From positions 44,199,155 to 44,263,154 of the forward strand of contig NC_085137.1 of the NCBI RefSeq assembly GCF_035046485.1: a stretch of DNA of 64,000 bases, in the 5' to 3' direction. How positions within the stretch are numbered: the stretch's first letter is position 1; each line of letters begins with the position of its first letter. Below are positions 62,457-64,000 of the stretch, one piece after another. Below the pieces are notes generated by a model. It made no database searches. It was not told where the DNA came from and saw nothing but the letters and a program-made list of their open reading frames with translations. Source of the DNA: Aedes albopictus. Its lineage: Eukaryota; Arthropoda; Insecta; Diptera; Culicidae. Both the position numbers and the translations under genes were made by a program.

Positions 62457-63600
62457 ATGCATGGATTTGATTCATTTTACATTTTGGTCATTCTGGCGGG
62501 TTCTACAGGTAGTCTCTAATGTGATCTGAGACTATTTTTTTTTGTAAACCGTTCATCAGGTTATCGAAAAAGCCGTGGTTTGATATGTCGCATGCATGAG
62601 TTTGGCTCTTACATGCATTTGACCACTTCCAGCAAGACATCCGGAACCGGTTCCGGAATACTACTGGTTGTCTCAAATATGCTTTGAAACCATTTTCTTG
62701 CTAACCGTTCATCAGGTTATCGAAAAAGCCGCTATTTGATGTGTCGCATGCATGGGTTTGGTTCAATATTGGACCACTTCCGGCGGGACATCCGGAGCCG
62801 ATTCCGGAACACCACCGGTAGTCTATGCTGTGATCTAAAGCTATTTTCCTGCTTACCGTTCTTCAGGTTATCGAAAAAGCTGCTATTTGATGTGTCGCAT
62901 GCATGGGTTTGGTTCAATATTGGACCACTTCCGGCGGAACATCCGGAGCCGGTTCCGGAACACAACCGGTAGTCTCTGCTAATCACAGCAGGCTATTTTT
63001 CTGCTAACCGTTCTTCAGGTTATCGGAAAAGCTGCAGTTTAATGTGTCGCATGCATAGGTTTGGTTCCCATCTACATTTGACCACTTCCGACGGGACACA
63101 CGGAACCGATTCCGGAATACTACTGGTTTTCCTAAATATAGTCTGATTCCATTTTATTGCTAACGCGTTCATCAGGTTATCTATAGAGACGCGATTTGAT
63201 GTGTCGCATGCATGGGTTTGGTTCAATTTTATATTTAGCCAGTTCCGGCGGGGCACCCGGAACCGGTTCCAGAACACTACCAGTAGTCTCTGCTGGGTCA
63301 AAGGCTATTTTCCTGCTCACTGTTTATCAGGTTATCGAAAAAGCCGCTATTTGATGTGTCGCATGCATGGATTTGGCTCACTTTTATATTTGGCCACCTC
63401 CGGCGGGACATCCGGAACCGATTCCGGAATACTACTGGTTCAGATATGGACTGAGAGTATTTTCCTCTTACCGTTCGTCAGGTTATCGAAAAAGCCGCGG
63501 TCTGATACGTCGCATGCATGGTTTTGTAGCATTTTCATATCTGGCCCCTCCCTGGGGTACCGATCCGGAACACCTAAATGGCCATATCTCCGGAACGGCT
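62457..63600 (+). repeat. ~155-bp satellite, seven further units
   Basis: Anchor CATGCATG occurs at about 62590, 62747, 62898, 63050, 63207, 63362 and 63512, spaced 150-157 bp. Each unit holds GGTTATCGAAAAAGCCGC, a GTCGCATGCATG core, ACCACTTCCGGCGGGACATC and GGAACCGGTTCCGGAA. ORFs of 70-130 codons across it are by-products. Confidence 0.9.
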
Positions 63601-63639
63601 GAACCGATCCGAACCATTTTCAATAGGAAACAATGGGAC

Positions 63640-63910
63640 CAGATTCCGCGTCGAATGAACCGTCGGTCATAAAAATCGGTTGAGGTTTACTGCCAAAAAG
63701 TGATGTGAGTTTATTTTGTACACACACACATACTCACACACACACATACACATACACACACATACATACACACACACAGACATCACCTCAATTCGTCAAG
63801 CTGAGTTGATTGGTATATGTGACTCGACCCTCCGGGCCTTCTATCAAAAAGTCATTTTTGGAGTGAACATATAGCCTTTCCAGTACACTTAGTGTACGAG
63901 AAAGGCAAAA
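63640..63910 (+). repeat. Satellite-associated 3' block with (CA)n microsatellite
   Basis: AAAAATCGGTTGAGG leads to an imperfect CA/TA microsatellite at 63718-63783. Then come GTATATGTGACTCGACCCTCC and CAGTACACTTAGTGTACGAG, AAAGGC. I recognise this string as a common Aedes repeat end. It contains a short palindrome CACTTAGTG. Confidence 0.6.
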
Positions 63911-64000
63911 CCCTTCTTAGCTTCTTGTGATCAATTCTCTATATTTTAATCTATCAGAAAAGTCCAAAGGCAAGCCGAGTTCTTAAGTATTTAGAGATAG

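Overview
The window is repeat-dominated, AT-rich insect DNA. The best guess is a culicine mosquito, probably Aedes: the window opens with a copy of a tRNA-derived SINE that I recognise as the Aedes Feilai type, and it also carries RTE, Jockey, LOA, R1, copia and Penelope-like remnants plus many small terminal-inverted-repeat (TIR) elements. I found no intact host gene and no host exon I could defend. The longest open reading frames are artefacts of tandem repeats whose 24-bp period is a multiple of three.

Layout. 0-4 kb: Feilai-type SINE, R1-like reverse transcriptase (RT) remnant, small MITEs. 4.0-7.5 kb: one 3.5-kb element with about 540-bp TIRs and a TGATA duplication. 8.1-10.3 kb: a Tc1-type end and a Jockey-clade LINE 3' end. 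10.6-18.4 kb: a degenerate GAATTCC-rich repeat field holding two 24-bp minisatellite arrays of related sequence in opposite orientation. 18.4-29 kb: foldback elements, a copia-like fragment, a hAT-type element, hairpin MITEs and a GC-rich decamer repeat. 29-32.5 kb: more of the degenerate field, ending in a large palindrome. 34.4-37.1 kb: an RTE-type LINE broken by at least four later insertions. 39.1-43.0 kb: a 5'-truncated Penelope-like element with about 0.47-kb inverted arms, one of them split by a Tc1-type IR/DR element. 43-47.2 kb: degenerate field with a hAT insertion. 47.5-48.8 kb: TIR element. 51.4-54.9 kb: a PHD-finger ORF1-like element and a minus-strand LOA-type LINE. 54.9-58.8 kb: two opposed copies of a retroposon. 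57.4-63.6 kb: a ~155-bp satellite interrupted by a TIR element and by a nearly full-length RTE LINE with a 15-bp target-site duplication (TSD).

The parts do not work together as a pathway. They form a stratigraphy of insertions, several of which can be ordered because the uninterrupted target can be read from flanking sequence. The most unusual structures are the inverted pair of 24-bp arrays, the Penelope/Tc1 nest whose empty site is preserved in the opposite arm, and the paired retroposon that keeps a GT-AG intron-like segment and a conserved ORF end. All family names come from motif recognition only; no database search was possible.
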